Below are positions 36,144 to 47,834 of a stretch of 64,000 nt of DNA, one piece after another. A program made the position numbers and the translations under genes. Under the pieces are notes generated by a model that was not told the origin of the DNA, searched no databases, and saw only the letters and a list, made by a program, of their open reading frames with translations. The DNA comes from Tretioscincus oriximinensis (taxonomy: Eukaryota > Chordata > Lepidosauria > Squamata > Gymnophthalmidae), in NCBI GenBank assembly GCA_022410635.1, contig JAJVDF010000167.1, forward strand, positions 1,517,156 through 1,581,155, written 5' to 3'. Within the stretch, counting starts at the first letter, position 1; each line of letters begins with the position of its first letter.

Positions 36144-38833
36144 GTAGATAAAGACAGACCACTTTCTATACACGTCTACACAAACCTTAAGGGCTACTGG
36201 TACATGCTGCATGAGGAGTTGTATCAGATCATCTGTTTCTAATGTATCTATTTATACAAAATAGGAAAAGAAGAAATATTGCGTCTTTAAGCATGTATGG
36301 GTTTTCTGGTTATAGTTATTGTCACTATTTCCTATTGCTTTTAACTGTTTTCCCCCTTTCTCTTATTGTTCCATTCCATCTGGAACTTCTAATAAAAAGC
36401 ACAGAAAGAAAGGAAAGGAAGGAAGGCAAAAGAAAGGTTGCTTCAATTGTGTCATCTGTGCAAAAGGTGTAAAAGCTATTTTCCCCAGTGGTTTTCCAAG
36501 CACTCTGGTTTAATTGGGCTTTGAATAGGGCTATGAAGCCTGATCATTGGAGTTACTAAACACATTTGTCAGCACTGTATTCTCAACATTTCTTCTTGTG
36601 GCACAATTCTGCATCCTGAACTGCTGGCAATCAAAACCAAGCGACGTGACTGAAGAAATGTGGATTCCAAATCAACAGACAACAAGGGAACATGAAAAAG
36701 ATGAAAACAAAACAAAATATGTGCTGTCTGGAACAGCACAAATCCATTCATTGCTGTAAGCGTCTTTCACTCATCAGTTATATCTGTCCTTTTGTTGTTT
36801 GCTTAATTGAAGTTCGACTGTGTCATTAGCAGCTCCATCTTGTGTCATTCACTTCCTTCAAATGAATTTGTCTTAAGTGTAAATGATATTCCTGTTCTTC
36901 TGGGGAAATTGCATAGCAACGGGAAAAACAGTTTCTAAAACAGCACCAGGGCTGTCATGATTCAATCCAATCACCCCAACTTTCTTATCATCGCAGTTTC
37001 TCTATCTGAGCTAGGACAGTATCAAAAGACCAAATCTTAAAGGCCTTGCTATGACAGCTGCTTGGAAAAGCTTCTAATGAAATGTTGATGAAAGATGAGA
37101 AATATTTAATAGAAGCAGATGTCTCTTTTCAAATCAATTCTACTCAAACCTTAACAGCAACATTTTCATGATGGTGCCAAGAGTATCAAAATTTGGAAAC
37201 ATGGAAATACCAAATATATTTTCTGAATATATTATGCAAAACAATGCAACAAATTTAGAATTTTGGGGTGGCAGAAAAGAAAAATAGTATGAGAAATGAA
37301 GTGAGAATTAGTATGCAGGGATGACAAGACTAGAGAATTAGGTTTAGCATGTTTAAAAGGACATTTCAGGTTCAGCCCATTTTCCAGTTTGGAATGTTTC
37401 TGCTTCAGCATAAATTTTAGTATAGTCTCACCATCCCTGTCTATTAAATAAATCAAATATGTTATCTATAGGTCTGTGCAGTCTGCTTACTTTGAAGTTA
37501 AGGTTTAAAGTTATTAACTATTGTTGTTGATGTTATTATTGAATCAGTCACTGGAAATGAGGGCTGGAGAAGCTTTAAACCTTACCTTCAGTCCTATAAT
37601 ACATGGAAGTTTTTTTAATGACCTCATATGTCCAAACATCAGTGCACATTAGAGAGGCTATTGCTATTAGGAGTATGCTCCATCTGGAGAGGGCATAATC
37701 CAGATCAAAATGCCTCTGATTTGGATTGCCAGTAGACCTTAATATCTAGGTTTGCCAGCATACTAGTGGCACCTAATTCAGAGCCCAGAGGCATTCTGTT
37801 GTATTTTAACAGGAGACCCACTTCAGTACTCCATCATATAGTGTCACTGAAATAGGCTTTTCATAGGCTCCAAGGCTAAGAACTTTCTATCGACCGGATC
37901 TCTCAGTACAGAATCTGGTGGTGGCCAATAGTCAATTAGTTGTATTTGTTTAAGGTTATACATAATGTGTTGGGTTTTTTTAAAATATTCCTATCATTAT
38001 TGAAGCAAAATTCTATATGTGAAGTGAAAGGAGAACACATTTTGTGCTTTTCAAATGAGGAAATGAACCAAGCATTCCTCCCTTATTTATGAAAATAAGG
38101 CATTTTTGGTGCATCTGAAGAATATCTGACTAAGATCCATTTTCCACAAAGTATGACACAGTCTATATACAATATATACAAGACTTACTTCATACTGTAT
38201 TTCAACACCTGTTTCATAATTAGGATGACAACCTAGTAACCGAAGTAGCATGGACCATTTTTGCTAATGCATTTAAGGAACTCACTATTCCGCATAATCT
38301 GTATGAGAACAATGCAAATACACATCAAATGTGTAGTAACAGCTCCCCAAAACACGTTAGGTTAGTGTGCTAATTCAACTCCCCTAAATATGTAGTAACA
38401 ACAGTTAATGTGCACTTGTAGCAGCATGTTGAAATACACAACAAATCCTGTCAGTGAAGAGTTAATTATGTTACACAGTAGTTGGAATCCAAACTGCTGC
38501 TCTTTTCCATTCACTGCCTCCATGTTGAGCTGCATATGTTCAGCACTTGGACAGCTCCAAATCCAGCTACAAACTGCTGCTGATTTTTGCAGATGTAACA
38601 GGTAAGCAATGAATGGAATGAAGCTTGTGAACTGATCCTGATATCATGTTTAACATATGTGCATACTTATCCATTATATTCCACTTCTAATGTGGATCAA
38701 ACAGCTGAACAAAAATGAGTACGATTCATTCACATCAGGCTGGAGCACAGTAACTAATAGGCAGGCATGTGTAAAAAGGGCCATAGTTAGACACAAAATG
38801 GTAACAGAATTCAACTACTCAATAGTTCTCCTA
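36144..38833. other. intergenic DNA
   Basis: It includes a GGAAA-rich purine stretch (36,400-36,435) and, at about 36,810-36,990, a non-repetitive block with GCATAGCAAC and TCATTAGCAG motifs that might be regulatory. No gene was supported. Confidence 0.4.
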
Positions 38834-38952
38834 GGCCCTGGTCACACATTTACTTTAAAACCTTTTTGATCCCTTCCCCTCCGCCCCCCGGTTAAGTCCT
38901 GAAGCTCATTCTTCAGGACTTAAGGTTTAAAAGTAAGTGTGTGACCAGGGCC
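38834..38952. mobile_element. short palindromic MITE (GGCCCTGGTCACAC ends)
   Basis: Ends GGCCCTGGTCACAC (38,834) and GTGTGACCAGGGCC (to 38,952) are perfect inverted repeats, continued inward by TTACTTTAAAACCTT against AAGGTTTAAAAGTAA. The centre holds a second hairpin, GTCCTGAAG..CTTCAGGAC. At 119 bp with no coding capacity, this is a folded-back MITE. Flanks (CTA on the left, TTA on the right) do not give a clear target duplication. Confidence 0.75.
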
Positions 38953-39419
38953 TTAGTTGAAATGGTGAGCAGTATTGCTAATAATACTGGAGTGGCACTG
39001 TATTGGTTACTAGAAGGTTACACATTAACAACTGGATTTAGGAGCAAACGATAAGACACCTAAGGTGGGTAGAAAAAGCAACAGCAGTACAGATCCAAAT
39101 ATATATTTTAGGGTATATGCAGCATATGCATTTTGTGTCTGTTTCTTCAAACAAGGGTTCAGCCATGGATTTCATGTTCCACTATATTTGGATATTCGAG
39201 AATAAAGCAATACTAGACTGCTTTATTTCAGCAGACCCAATGTAGCAGAAGCCTGCCTCCTCGTATCCTGTTTTAGCAGTTTTATTTCAGAGCTATGCAG
39301 GATTGCCACATGTGTCCAATGCAATCCTGCCCCAGAATAAAGAGGTGATGCGATGTTTTATGGTTATAGTGGGAAAAGTACAGTCTGAGTGCTTTTTCCT
39401 ATTAAAACAAAAGATACTC
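38953..39419. other. intergenic DNA with a partial MITE arm
   Basis: About 39,178-39,215 (TTCCACTATATTTGGATATT, then CGAGAATAAAGCA) resembles the left arm of the MITE family at 59.75 kb. The remainder is unrecognised. Confidence 0.4.
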
Positions 39420-39575
39420 TATTGTACGGTGCCCATTGTACATGTCAATGCACATGTACCAAGCTTGAAAGTAGTGTCCATGCATGCATGCAGGGCAACA
39501 ATCAACCTTTCCAGGTATTGTGAGGTGATAATGTTGAGGCAAACACCCAGACACACATAATTCTCCCTTTTGCCC
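39420..39575 (+). repeat. inverted duplication, left copy
   Basis: About 156 bp match the reverse complement of 41,691-41,848 at roughly 90 percent or better, including GTCAATGCACATGTACCAAG, CTTGAAAGTAGTGTCCATGC and GAGGCAAACACCCAGACACA. The similarity stops just outside these limits on both sides. The source is unknown: either the terminal repeats of one degraded element or two separate insertions. Confidence 0.75.
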
Positions 39576-41690
39576 TGCCAATTGCTTTTCTTTAGCAATC
39601 AAGGAAAAAGGTTACCTGCACAGGGCCAGCTAGACAGGCATATGTCAGAAACTCAATATGTGGATGGGGCAAAGAAGTCAAGAAAAAGAATTTAGATTAG
39701 TTAAAACTGGGAAACACCCTGCAAAAATCCAAACATGTACAAAAGAAATGGCTTACAAACAGACCATGATGGAACTAGGCGTCTAGTATGTCACATTAAA
39801 ATGGGTTCGAACAAATAGGATTTGACAGTATCTTTGCTGGTTCAGAAAAATGAAAAATGGATCTATGTGGATTGGTAAGGAAAGAAAGCAGTAAGGAGGG
39901 GTCAACAATATACAAGCTATACTTGTATAAACTAAGACTTCACACAGTTTTATGGGAGAGAACTTGCAAAATAGATTACAAACCAAAGTGTATATAATAT
40001 GCTAAAGTTGAGACTCTCCAAGACAAAATGCAGCACTTGATGGTGGAAGGAAAAAACTGAACTTGAGATACAGTTTTCCAAGATTATAAACTTTACAGGA
40101 AAGGCAGGAAAGCAAAACTGATTTCATCCTTCCAACCAAACTCCCAAGGGAGATTTGCATTTTGAAAACAAGGTCAAGGAGGTATCCAAAAAGCAACTAT
40201 CCTCACAAGGACTGTGTTCAACTTATGAGAGATTGTTAATATCTATTCCAGTTCAGCAAGGTCCAGCCCTGTTGACCTCAACCTATGTTGATTTCCTAGC
40301 AATAGTATCTTCTATGTTCAGATGCCTGTCCATCCAATCACAGTAATTGCCATGACTTTTTACGGGAATAAGAATAAAATAGAAAGGAAAGAAAAAGTAA
40401 AGAATCAAAATATAGGAGAAAGCAATCTTAAAAATTCTAAGGCCAACCTCCAAGAAGTCCCTTCACATTTTCTACCTGCCAAGAAGTTGGTAAATTTGGA
40501 AGAGCATTTTCATTCACAGCTATTCTTGTGTATTCAGAATAATCAGAAGACTAAATTTACATAACTTAAAAATTATGACTTAAGAGCTGACCTTAATTAA
40601 CTTGTCAGAAATTAAGTGGGCAATAATTAAGAATGATTGAATGAAGTTGTCATCTCTTATCTTTTGAAGTATAATGTAGAGAAATAGAAGACTCAAGTCT
40701 GGCAAGAGATGTGTGGGGGTGGAAAATATAATTGTCTGGTAGAAAATATGTTTTTTTTTTAAAAAAAGGAATTCAGAATGTGGTTGCCCACGTTGTCTAT
40801 GTTATCAGTTTAGCATGTCTTAAAAATGCAATAACTAGGGTAAAGAAAGAAAAAATCAGTCACTACTTTGGGCTTAATAAAAATATGCAGATAAAACTTT
40901 CTCCGAATCCTGTGGTAACTATTAGGAATAGCTGAAAAACCAGTTGAATCTGACTTTAGGGCTGCGGCAATCTATTAAAGGTCACAGATACACTTTAATC
41001 ACACTTTCAATTCCAATGCTAATCACATGAAGTACAAATGTGATGCATGTCCTATCATTGTCCATTCTTGAAAAATGAGGAAGCTTTAAGGTTAAAGTTA
41101 CTCCACTCTACTCTTGATGTGTGACTGGACACCATCAGGACAAATGGAGACATCACCATTTTATGCATTAGAATTTTTCTCATGTCCCTCAGTTGGGTAT
41201 CCATATGTTTGAGAATCTGTTAGGTACATAAAAGTAAGAGACTGAACTTACTTAAGGATGGAGAGCATTCAGAACCCAAAAAAAGAAATAAGCAGACATT
41301 ATATTAGTTTCTGAATGTCCAAAGTTCATTCTGTTGGCTTCACTAGCTTATGTACAGACTGTCTCTGTAAATCACTTTTTATGTGCTGCATATGAAAAAG
41401 GTCCATGGGAACATTTCATAATATTTAACAACAATGTTGTCAACAACACTATTGAGTTAAATTGGCCACCTATGCTTTTACCATTATTATCGCATGGATT
41501 TCTGCGACTAGAAAAGTCTCTTGGATGCAGGTCATCTGCATGAATGTATCTTGTGTGCACATGAACAGATAGGTAAGTGATCAATCCCACTTTGAATGGC
41601 ATTCACTAATGGCATTGTGCATCTAAACTTTCTGTGAGGAAACTATGACACTGAAACTTCTTTTTAAAAGCATTATAACATTATCAGTAT
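39576..41690. other. interval between inverted copies, no gene recognised
   Basis: About 2.1 kb of AT-rich sequence. No transposase-like frame was found; open frames are at most 80 codons. Confidence 0.45.
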
Positions 41691-41848
41691 GGGCAAATGG
41701 GAGAATTATCTGTGTCTGGGTGTTTGCCTCCACACTATCACCTCACAATACCTGGATAGGTTGATTGTTGCCCAGCATGCATGCATGGACACTACTTTCA
41801 AGCTTGGTACATGTGCATTGACTCTCCATACAATGGCGCCATACAGTA
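41691..41848 (-). repeat. inverted duplication, right copy
   Basis: This is the partner of 39,420-39,575 in opposite orientation. Differences are mainly single substitutions plus a small length change next to GTCAATGCACATG. Confidence 0.75.
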
Positions 41849-42134
41849 GAAATCCATACCAGAGACAAGGAGCAGGAAATATAGGTAAACTTTGTTGTGG
41901 TGGCAGCACAGACCCCACCTCCATCTTCTCTGTCTCTTTTATAAGGGCAGACATGGACTTTGGTTGTCCTGCAGAAGAAACTTTAAGACAAATATAAGCA
42001 CAGAAACCCTCTGAAACAGAAGAGATTTCAGCAATGGATGAGAAAGTTATAGCTACAAGAGTGGTGGGGAGCCAGGGCTTTGCTCACAGAATACAATGAA
42101 AGACTGGGCTACATACACACAAGGTTTCCTTCCC

Positions 42135-42205
42135 TGGTTCTTGCTGGGATGTTCCAACATCTTCATTGTTCAGCCATGCATCTTATAGGTGTTTTTGCTA
42201 GGCTT
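42135..42205 (+). repeat. unclassified dispersed repeat, copy 2
   Basis: This is the partner of 9,890-9,962. It continues into a duplicated GCTAGGCTTC unit. Confidence 0.4.
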
Positions 42206-43477
42206 CGCTAGGCTTCAGTAACAAAAGTGTGAGAATCAACAATTTCCTGATAGCAGATATTTTCCAACATCCTAGTGAAGTGCCACATATTCCACTTCTA
42301 AGCCTTTGCATGTCTGATCTCATGCAAAGAAAGCAGCCCGAGATTCTCATACACTTTCTGGTTTAGACACCACTGAGCATGCTCAGCATTACAAGATCAT
42401 AGAGCTGAGTAGCCAAGATGTAACACATCGCTCTGTTCTATGATCCTTATAGCTCATTTCTGTTCTATTTAAAGGTTTGTTTGCAACAGAAGAAAAGTAT
42501 GGTCTGTGTCAAGAACAATTTCTTTCAAAACATAATGTAATTGCTGTTGGGTGGACAGACCCTGTGTATCTACATGCCATGTCAAATTTTCTTCATAGAA
42601 AAACTCAACACTCAGTGTTTCCCAAATGACTTCTTCAGAGGTACTGAATATCTTCCCTAAAACCTAGAACATGTGGAAACCTGAGCCCGTCCTGCTGCTT
42701 TTACAACATGTAGAAATTCTCAGTGTGTAAGACCTCAAGGTTTACAGACCTACTTTTCATACTAATAAAATGTACCACAAATGTACTTTTCACACTTGTT
42801 TTTTAGAAAGACAAGCTGTAAATTAAAACTCTTAGTTATACAAGTAAGGTTAATTTGAAAGCAGAAATATATTTCTTATGTTGAGGGTCTAGAAGAGAAA
42901 TACAGGGAGGGAACTCTGAAATAACTCTCTTGCTTGGCAATCCGACACAAAGTCTGTTTTTCTTTCTTTTTTCCTTTAATGCTAATATCACTAATATCCC
43001 AGAAGTCCACCATCTCCCCGTTCATTCTAAAACAAGCCTCAACCTGACTGGGATAAATGTGATGTGACACCATGTATATTAAAGATAATCACATATTCCA
43101 GAGATTTCCTTTGATTCACAACCAATGTAAGTCTTTCCCTTTCATAGCCTAATAATCCTCCAAAGTATACACTAAGATCTTTTGTCTTTGTTCCTGAACT
43201 GAAATCGCTGTTTCAGATTCTTTTCTCTGATCTTCTCTATTGTCAGGTTTGAGTATCTCTATGCAGTTACATGCAAGGTAAATATTTATCTTACCATGGG
43301 CTGAGGAAGTCCCAATTTTAAAAATTCTAAGCTGACTAGTAAGGAGTTTATGGGGATTTTTNNAAAAAAAATCAATGCACCCAAAAGTGAAATAGTACAG
43401 TACCAATGTCTATGCAATGATCAATTTGTAGAAGACAGGCACCCTGAAGGAATCCCAAGAATAATTTTCTTGGAAAA

Positions 43478-43550
43478 AAGAGGGAGAGAGAGAGAAGGAA
43501 GGAAGGAAGAAGAGGGAGGGAAGGAGGGAGGGTGGAAGGGAGGAAGAGTA
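43478..43550. repeat. purine-rich (GGAA/GGGA)n tract
   Basis: An almost uninterrupted run of G and A over about 70 bases on the plus strand. The Lys/Glu/Gly-rich frame is compositional. Confidence 0.9.
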
Positions 43551-44039
43551 GCTTGAATAGGTGTGGTTTGCAGCTTTTCAACCCTTTTGAAGGTTAAGGT
43601 TTCTTTTCTGTGAAATGTTTTGTTGCAAAATCTTATAATATATGAAGTAATATGGCTTCAAGACTCATTTAATAATTTCTTTCCAGTGTTATTTTTAGGC
43701 TGCTAATGCAACCTACCTATGTGATCCACTTCAGTGAATCTGAATTAGCTTGATCCGGATTTGCTGCAACAACACACATCTGCAGGAAGCAGATTGAATC
43801 ATTTTAAAAGTGGTACAAGACATAGACAAGATGACACAGATCTGGGCCAGTATACTATGGGTACAAGGTGCACTGCTCAAAGTGGGAGCTCTGAAAACTT
43901 TTGTTCATGTCCTTTGGAAACCCTCCCTGCCAGCTAGAGGACATTGTGTGAAACAGCCATTACAATGGGAATAACCTTTTCCCATGTCAGAGGTAATTGC
44001 CCCAGTTTAGATAGGATGAGAGAAACTATCCTGCTTTAG

Positions 44040-44524
44040 GATTCAGCCAGGGCTTTTTTTGTGACGGAACGCGCCAGAATGTAGTNCCGGCACCTTTTAT
44101 TTAGGCGGGGGGGGGTGGAGTTAGCGGGGGCGGCCGCCTCCGCTCCCCCACCACTCCCCCCACCTAAATAAAAGGTGCTGGTACTGCGGTGTTAGCCGCC
44201 GACGAGGGGGGCGTGGCGTTAGCGGAGGCGGCGTTATCGGCACCTTTTATTTAGGCAGTACCGGCACCTTTTNTTTNGGTGGGGGGNGNGGNGGGGGAGC
44301 GGNGGCGGCAGCACCCCTGCCCCCCCCGCTCCCCCGCCCCCCTGCCTAAATAAAAGGTGCCGGTACTGCTGCGTTAGCCGCTGGTGAGGGGGGCGTGGCG
44401 TTAGCGGAGGCGGAGGCGTTAGTGGAGGCGGCAGCGGCCACCGCCGCCACCCACCCCTGCCCCCCGCCGCCGCCAGTGTTAGTACCGGCACCTTTTGTTC
44501 TGGAAAAAAAGCACTGGATTCAGC
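44040..44524. mobile_element. GC-rich non-autonomous hAT element with 8-bp TSD
   Basis: GATTCAGC at 44,040-44,047 and 44,517-44,524 is a perfect 8-bp duplication, the hAT hallmark. The element (44,048-44,516, 469 bp) starts CAGGGCTTTTTTT and ends AAAAAAAGCACTG. The interior is very GC-rich and internally repeated: GGCACCTTTTATTTAGGC or its complement recurs at least five times, as does GGCGTTAGCGGAGGCGG. No transposase is encoded. Several N bases (44,272-44,303) fall in the G-rich part. Confidence 0.88.
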
Positions 44525-45129
44525 CCTTAAATCTATCTTATTAGTTGTTCAACAATAAAGACAATAAATAAATATAATATTAGAAAAATGTGAGGGCCAT
44601 GTTTAACATGCTCAGAATTGATTCCAAATTACAGAAACTTTCTTTTGTATAAAGGAGAAGAACGAGAAGGAAAAACCTAGCTGTATTTACAATATCTTTG
44701 GCAAGGAGACCACCAGTTGCTCAGTGTGACTGAATTTATCCTGAGTTAGGTGGTATTTTAGCTGTAGGGAGATCATAAATTTAAATAATATTAATTATGA
44801 TGAGGAGGAGGACAAAAATAATGATGTCGCCAAAAATGATAACAAAATACATAATCACAGATACCCATCCAAACCGACCCCTATTATGCCTTTTATTATT
44901 CTCACAATGGAAGGTATGTTGACAAAGAGGACAAAATTATTCTACGTTTTGTAAGTTAAAAGAAATAAATTGGTGGGGGGAGGGGGAACTCTCTCTGTCC
45001 AGTGCATATAAAGTCAAACTGTGAAATTTGCAATATGGTACAGTCAAGTGGCAAGAGGTCATTGAAAAATAATTCTGTGAGACTTTCAAAGAACTGGATA
45101 TAATTTTATAAGCTTTTAACATTTGCTCC
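44525..45129. other. intergenic AT-rich DNA
   Basis: Nothing was recognised. Confidence 0.45.
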
Positions 45130-45375
45130 TATATGGGTGAAGAAAATGATACAAGGGAGTTTAGACCAAATGCATTAGGCAGGAAGCTGATTACCTGCCG
45201 GGGTTAGCCGGGAATGGTATCCCATGTCATTACTCAATTGGCTTGATGGATTATGAAAGGTGTCGTTTTGCCTGCCCTGAGGCAACCATTGTTACTTGGC
45301 TGCTCCCAGAGACACGATTCCACACCTAACAGTCAGGAAGTAATTAGCATCTAAAGCTGAATATTACTTAAACAT
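45130..45375. promoter_or_regulatory. enhancer-like, repeat-free block (candidate)
   Basis: A balanced-composition block in AT-rich surroundings. It contains CAATTGGCTTGATGGATTAT, CCATTGTTACTTGGC (Sox-type CATTGTT), AAGTAATTAGCAT (homeodomain core) and several CpG. There is no coding frame and no repeat similarity. The character is that of a conserved non-coding element, but this is inferred from composition and motifs only. Confidence 0.28.
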
Positions 45376-47610
45376 ATTTCTTTTTCTCGTGGTTTTACAC
45401 ATTCTTTTCAAAAGGATAGCTAAAGAAGCCCAGAGAAGACAGTTTTTTTAAAAAGCATTAAGCATTTCCATTTGGGTCAAAACATTTTCTAAAGATTATC
45501 AGCTTTTCCCACACTTCTTTGACTATTCCAGCCTATGTAGCATGGATTAGTTAGTATGGGTCATGCTGGAATGGGCTACAGTCTGTTCCGAGGGTTACCC
45601 TGTCATGATCCAGGCCTGGCTGCTGACTCTCAGGGGCAGTGGAAAGTCTTTAAAGGCCAGAAGTTAAAATTCTCGCCTTTTGCAGTTTTGATGAAGTCAC
45701 TTTTCAGCATTGTGTCAGTTTGCCCATCATTTTTGCCAGTGCTTTCTTGAGGATTGTTGAAAACTGTGTCCTTGCAAATTATGGCCTATGAGGATTCACC
45801 CTTTACAGGCCAAAATACAACTACTACTCCTGTTGTGGACTCCCTTATTTAAAAAAATCCACAAAAACACCAGAGTATGGCATCAAAGCAGATGAAGTGC
45901 AATGGGAAGAGGGACAAGAGAATTACTGTGATCTGCACTAGGAGGCCTTTATTCTGAAATTTAATCTAGAAATAAAACAAGTCCAGAAAGGTCATTCTGC
46001 CCAATAAAACTACACTATTGTCAATCACAAAAATGTATGATCCCTGTACATTTTGTGACTTCATCAAGACTACCAGCAGTGGCCCATTTGGGCACATGGG
46101 GTAGCACAGCAATGTTTTGAAGGGCTCCAAATTGCCATCTTCAGCACTTCCACTGGTCAATAGACTTCACTATGAGGAGGAGAGAGATGCCTATATAGGC
46201 ATCTGACCCTTTCAGCTCTCTGAGTCCTGACCTCGCCCTGTCTCTAACAAGGAGTCACAGACTTATTGCCCAATGTCCTCCCACCATAAGAAGGATAGAG
46301 AGATACCTCCCTAGACATTTCTCTATTCTCCTTGTGCTAGGTAGGCCTTGGATGGTGGGCCTGTACATCTACATTCCTGACTGAGAGGACAGAAAAGCTA
46401 AGAAAGGCAGTTGCCTGAGGCAGAGAGTCTCAGACGTGCTGGGCACTTGCCCCCCAAGCTCTCCTGTCCACTCTCAACAGAGATACCAAAGCTCCAGACA
46501 CCAAACTCCCAATGCTAATCAATGCTGTCTCCACCCTCAAGCCAGTGGGAAAGTATCAGTATGTGAGGAGAGGAAAAACTAGTCTCATTAAACCCATTTG
46601 GCTCCACCTTCTTGACTACATCTGGCTCCACCCTCTCACATTCACTCACTCTAGCAAAACATTCATGAGCTACTATTAATTGCTGCCAAATTAACTTCCG
46701 TTTTAAATCTAAAACCTGGTTTCACTGTCTTTAGGAACCAAGAGAAGGCATGGGAAAACTGACAAGACATGATGTATTTTCAATATTCTACCTCTCTGTC
46801 CTAAACTGCTGTCACACTTTATTGACAACATCCTTTATCACTGGAATTTATTGAAATTTGGGGTTTCTTTCTCTCATTTGTCCAAGTGATATTTTTAATA
46901 AACCTTCCTCTTGCTCTCAGCTCATCTGCAAACTGTCAATTTTCCATTATATGTTTTCCCCTCTGTATTATATTCCTGACAATATTCGAGAATACTCACA
47001 AAAAGGTACGGCATCTTATTTCAAATCTGACTCCTTTCAATGTCACTAGACTATTTCAGTAGTTGTGCTTTCTGCAAATAGAAATTTTAAAGGTAAAATA
47101 TTCCACTTATAATGCTACTTTTAAAAGTATTTAGAATTATTATGAAATCAATGACCCAATTACTCATGAAGNCATCTACTGCGTGGATGCTTTTCTTTTT
47201 TATGGCTATTTATGATTTTATTTCATTTTTCTAAACAAAAATACATTTTTTCATGTATAATCTGTACGTTTTTAATGATGTTGATCACATTTTATAATAT
47301 AATAGTTATTATTATATATAATAGTATAGTATAATTGTTTCTACTGTTGCTTTCACGTTAACAGATATCCATAGCATTTGTTGAAAATGTAGTAACTCCC
47401 TATTTCTTTTGATGTAGGTTGAAGAGCTACTGAAAGCCAATAAAGAATCTCATGTGTAATCCACAGTACTTGTGGATTTTAATCACAGTAGGCAAAATAT
47501 AATACACTGCAGGGTATGAAAAACTTTGTCACATACCTTTTGGGATACAAAAACATCGCAGGACCAACTACCAAAGTTGAAAGTTAAGCTGCAAAAGTAA
47601 TTCCTGACAA
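45376..47610. other. intergenic DNA, no gene recognised
   Basis: A perfect 18-bp palindrome lies at 46,186-46,203 (GATGCCTATATAGGCATC). A possible old repeat lies at 46,380-46,680 (GGCTCCACCCTCTCACATTC). Neither can be classified. An N lies near 47,172. Confidence 0.4.
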
Positions 47611-47774
47611 CAGGGCTGGATTCAGGCTCTATTTTGCCCATGGGCTATAATTTACTTAATTACTTATTTACTAACTGGTATTATTTTATTCCCCATCCAT
47701 TATAATAAAAGAATGAAAAACATTAATATCTTCTTAGTACTACCATTATCTATATTTTGTCTAATTACGGCCCT
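47611..47774 (-). repeat. MITE-like repeat, CAGGGCTG family (copy 2)
   Basis: This is the inverse of 24,863-25,022. It keeps the AGCCCATGGGCAAAATA segment, the GTAAATAAGTAA run, a shared AAGAAGATATTAAT segment and an AATTAGACAAAATATA end. Confidence 0.6.
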
Positions 47775-47834
47775 ACCTGACAACCACTGTTATACATGTT
47801 TTTGATAGCCTCATGTTTACTACTTCACTACAGT

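Larger units (their letters stand above)
41849..44039. other. intergenic DNA
   Basis: It holds copy 2 of the unclassified repeat (42,135-42,205) and a purine-rich run (43,478-43,550). N bases lie at about 43,362-43,363. No gene was supported. Confidence 0.45.

Noticed and set aside
39576..41690. Transposase gene between the inverted copies
   Set aside because: No frame longer than 80 codons, and no DDE- or hAT-type block seen on either strand.
43478..43556. Lys/Glu/Gly-rich coding exon
   Set aside because: Frame created by the GGAA/GGGA purine tract.
46186..46203. Perfect 18-bp palindrome GATGCCTATATAGGCATC as an operator-like site
   Set aside because: A single short palindrome without context in 64 kb of eukaryotic DNA; chance is a sufficient explanation.
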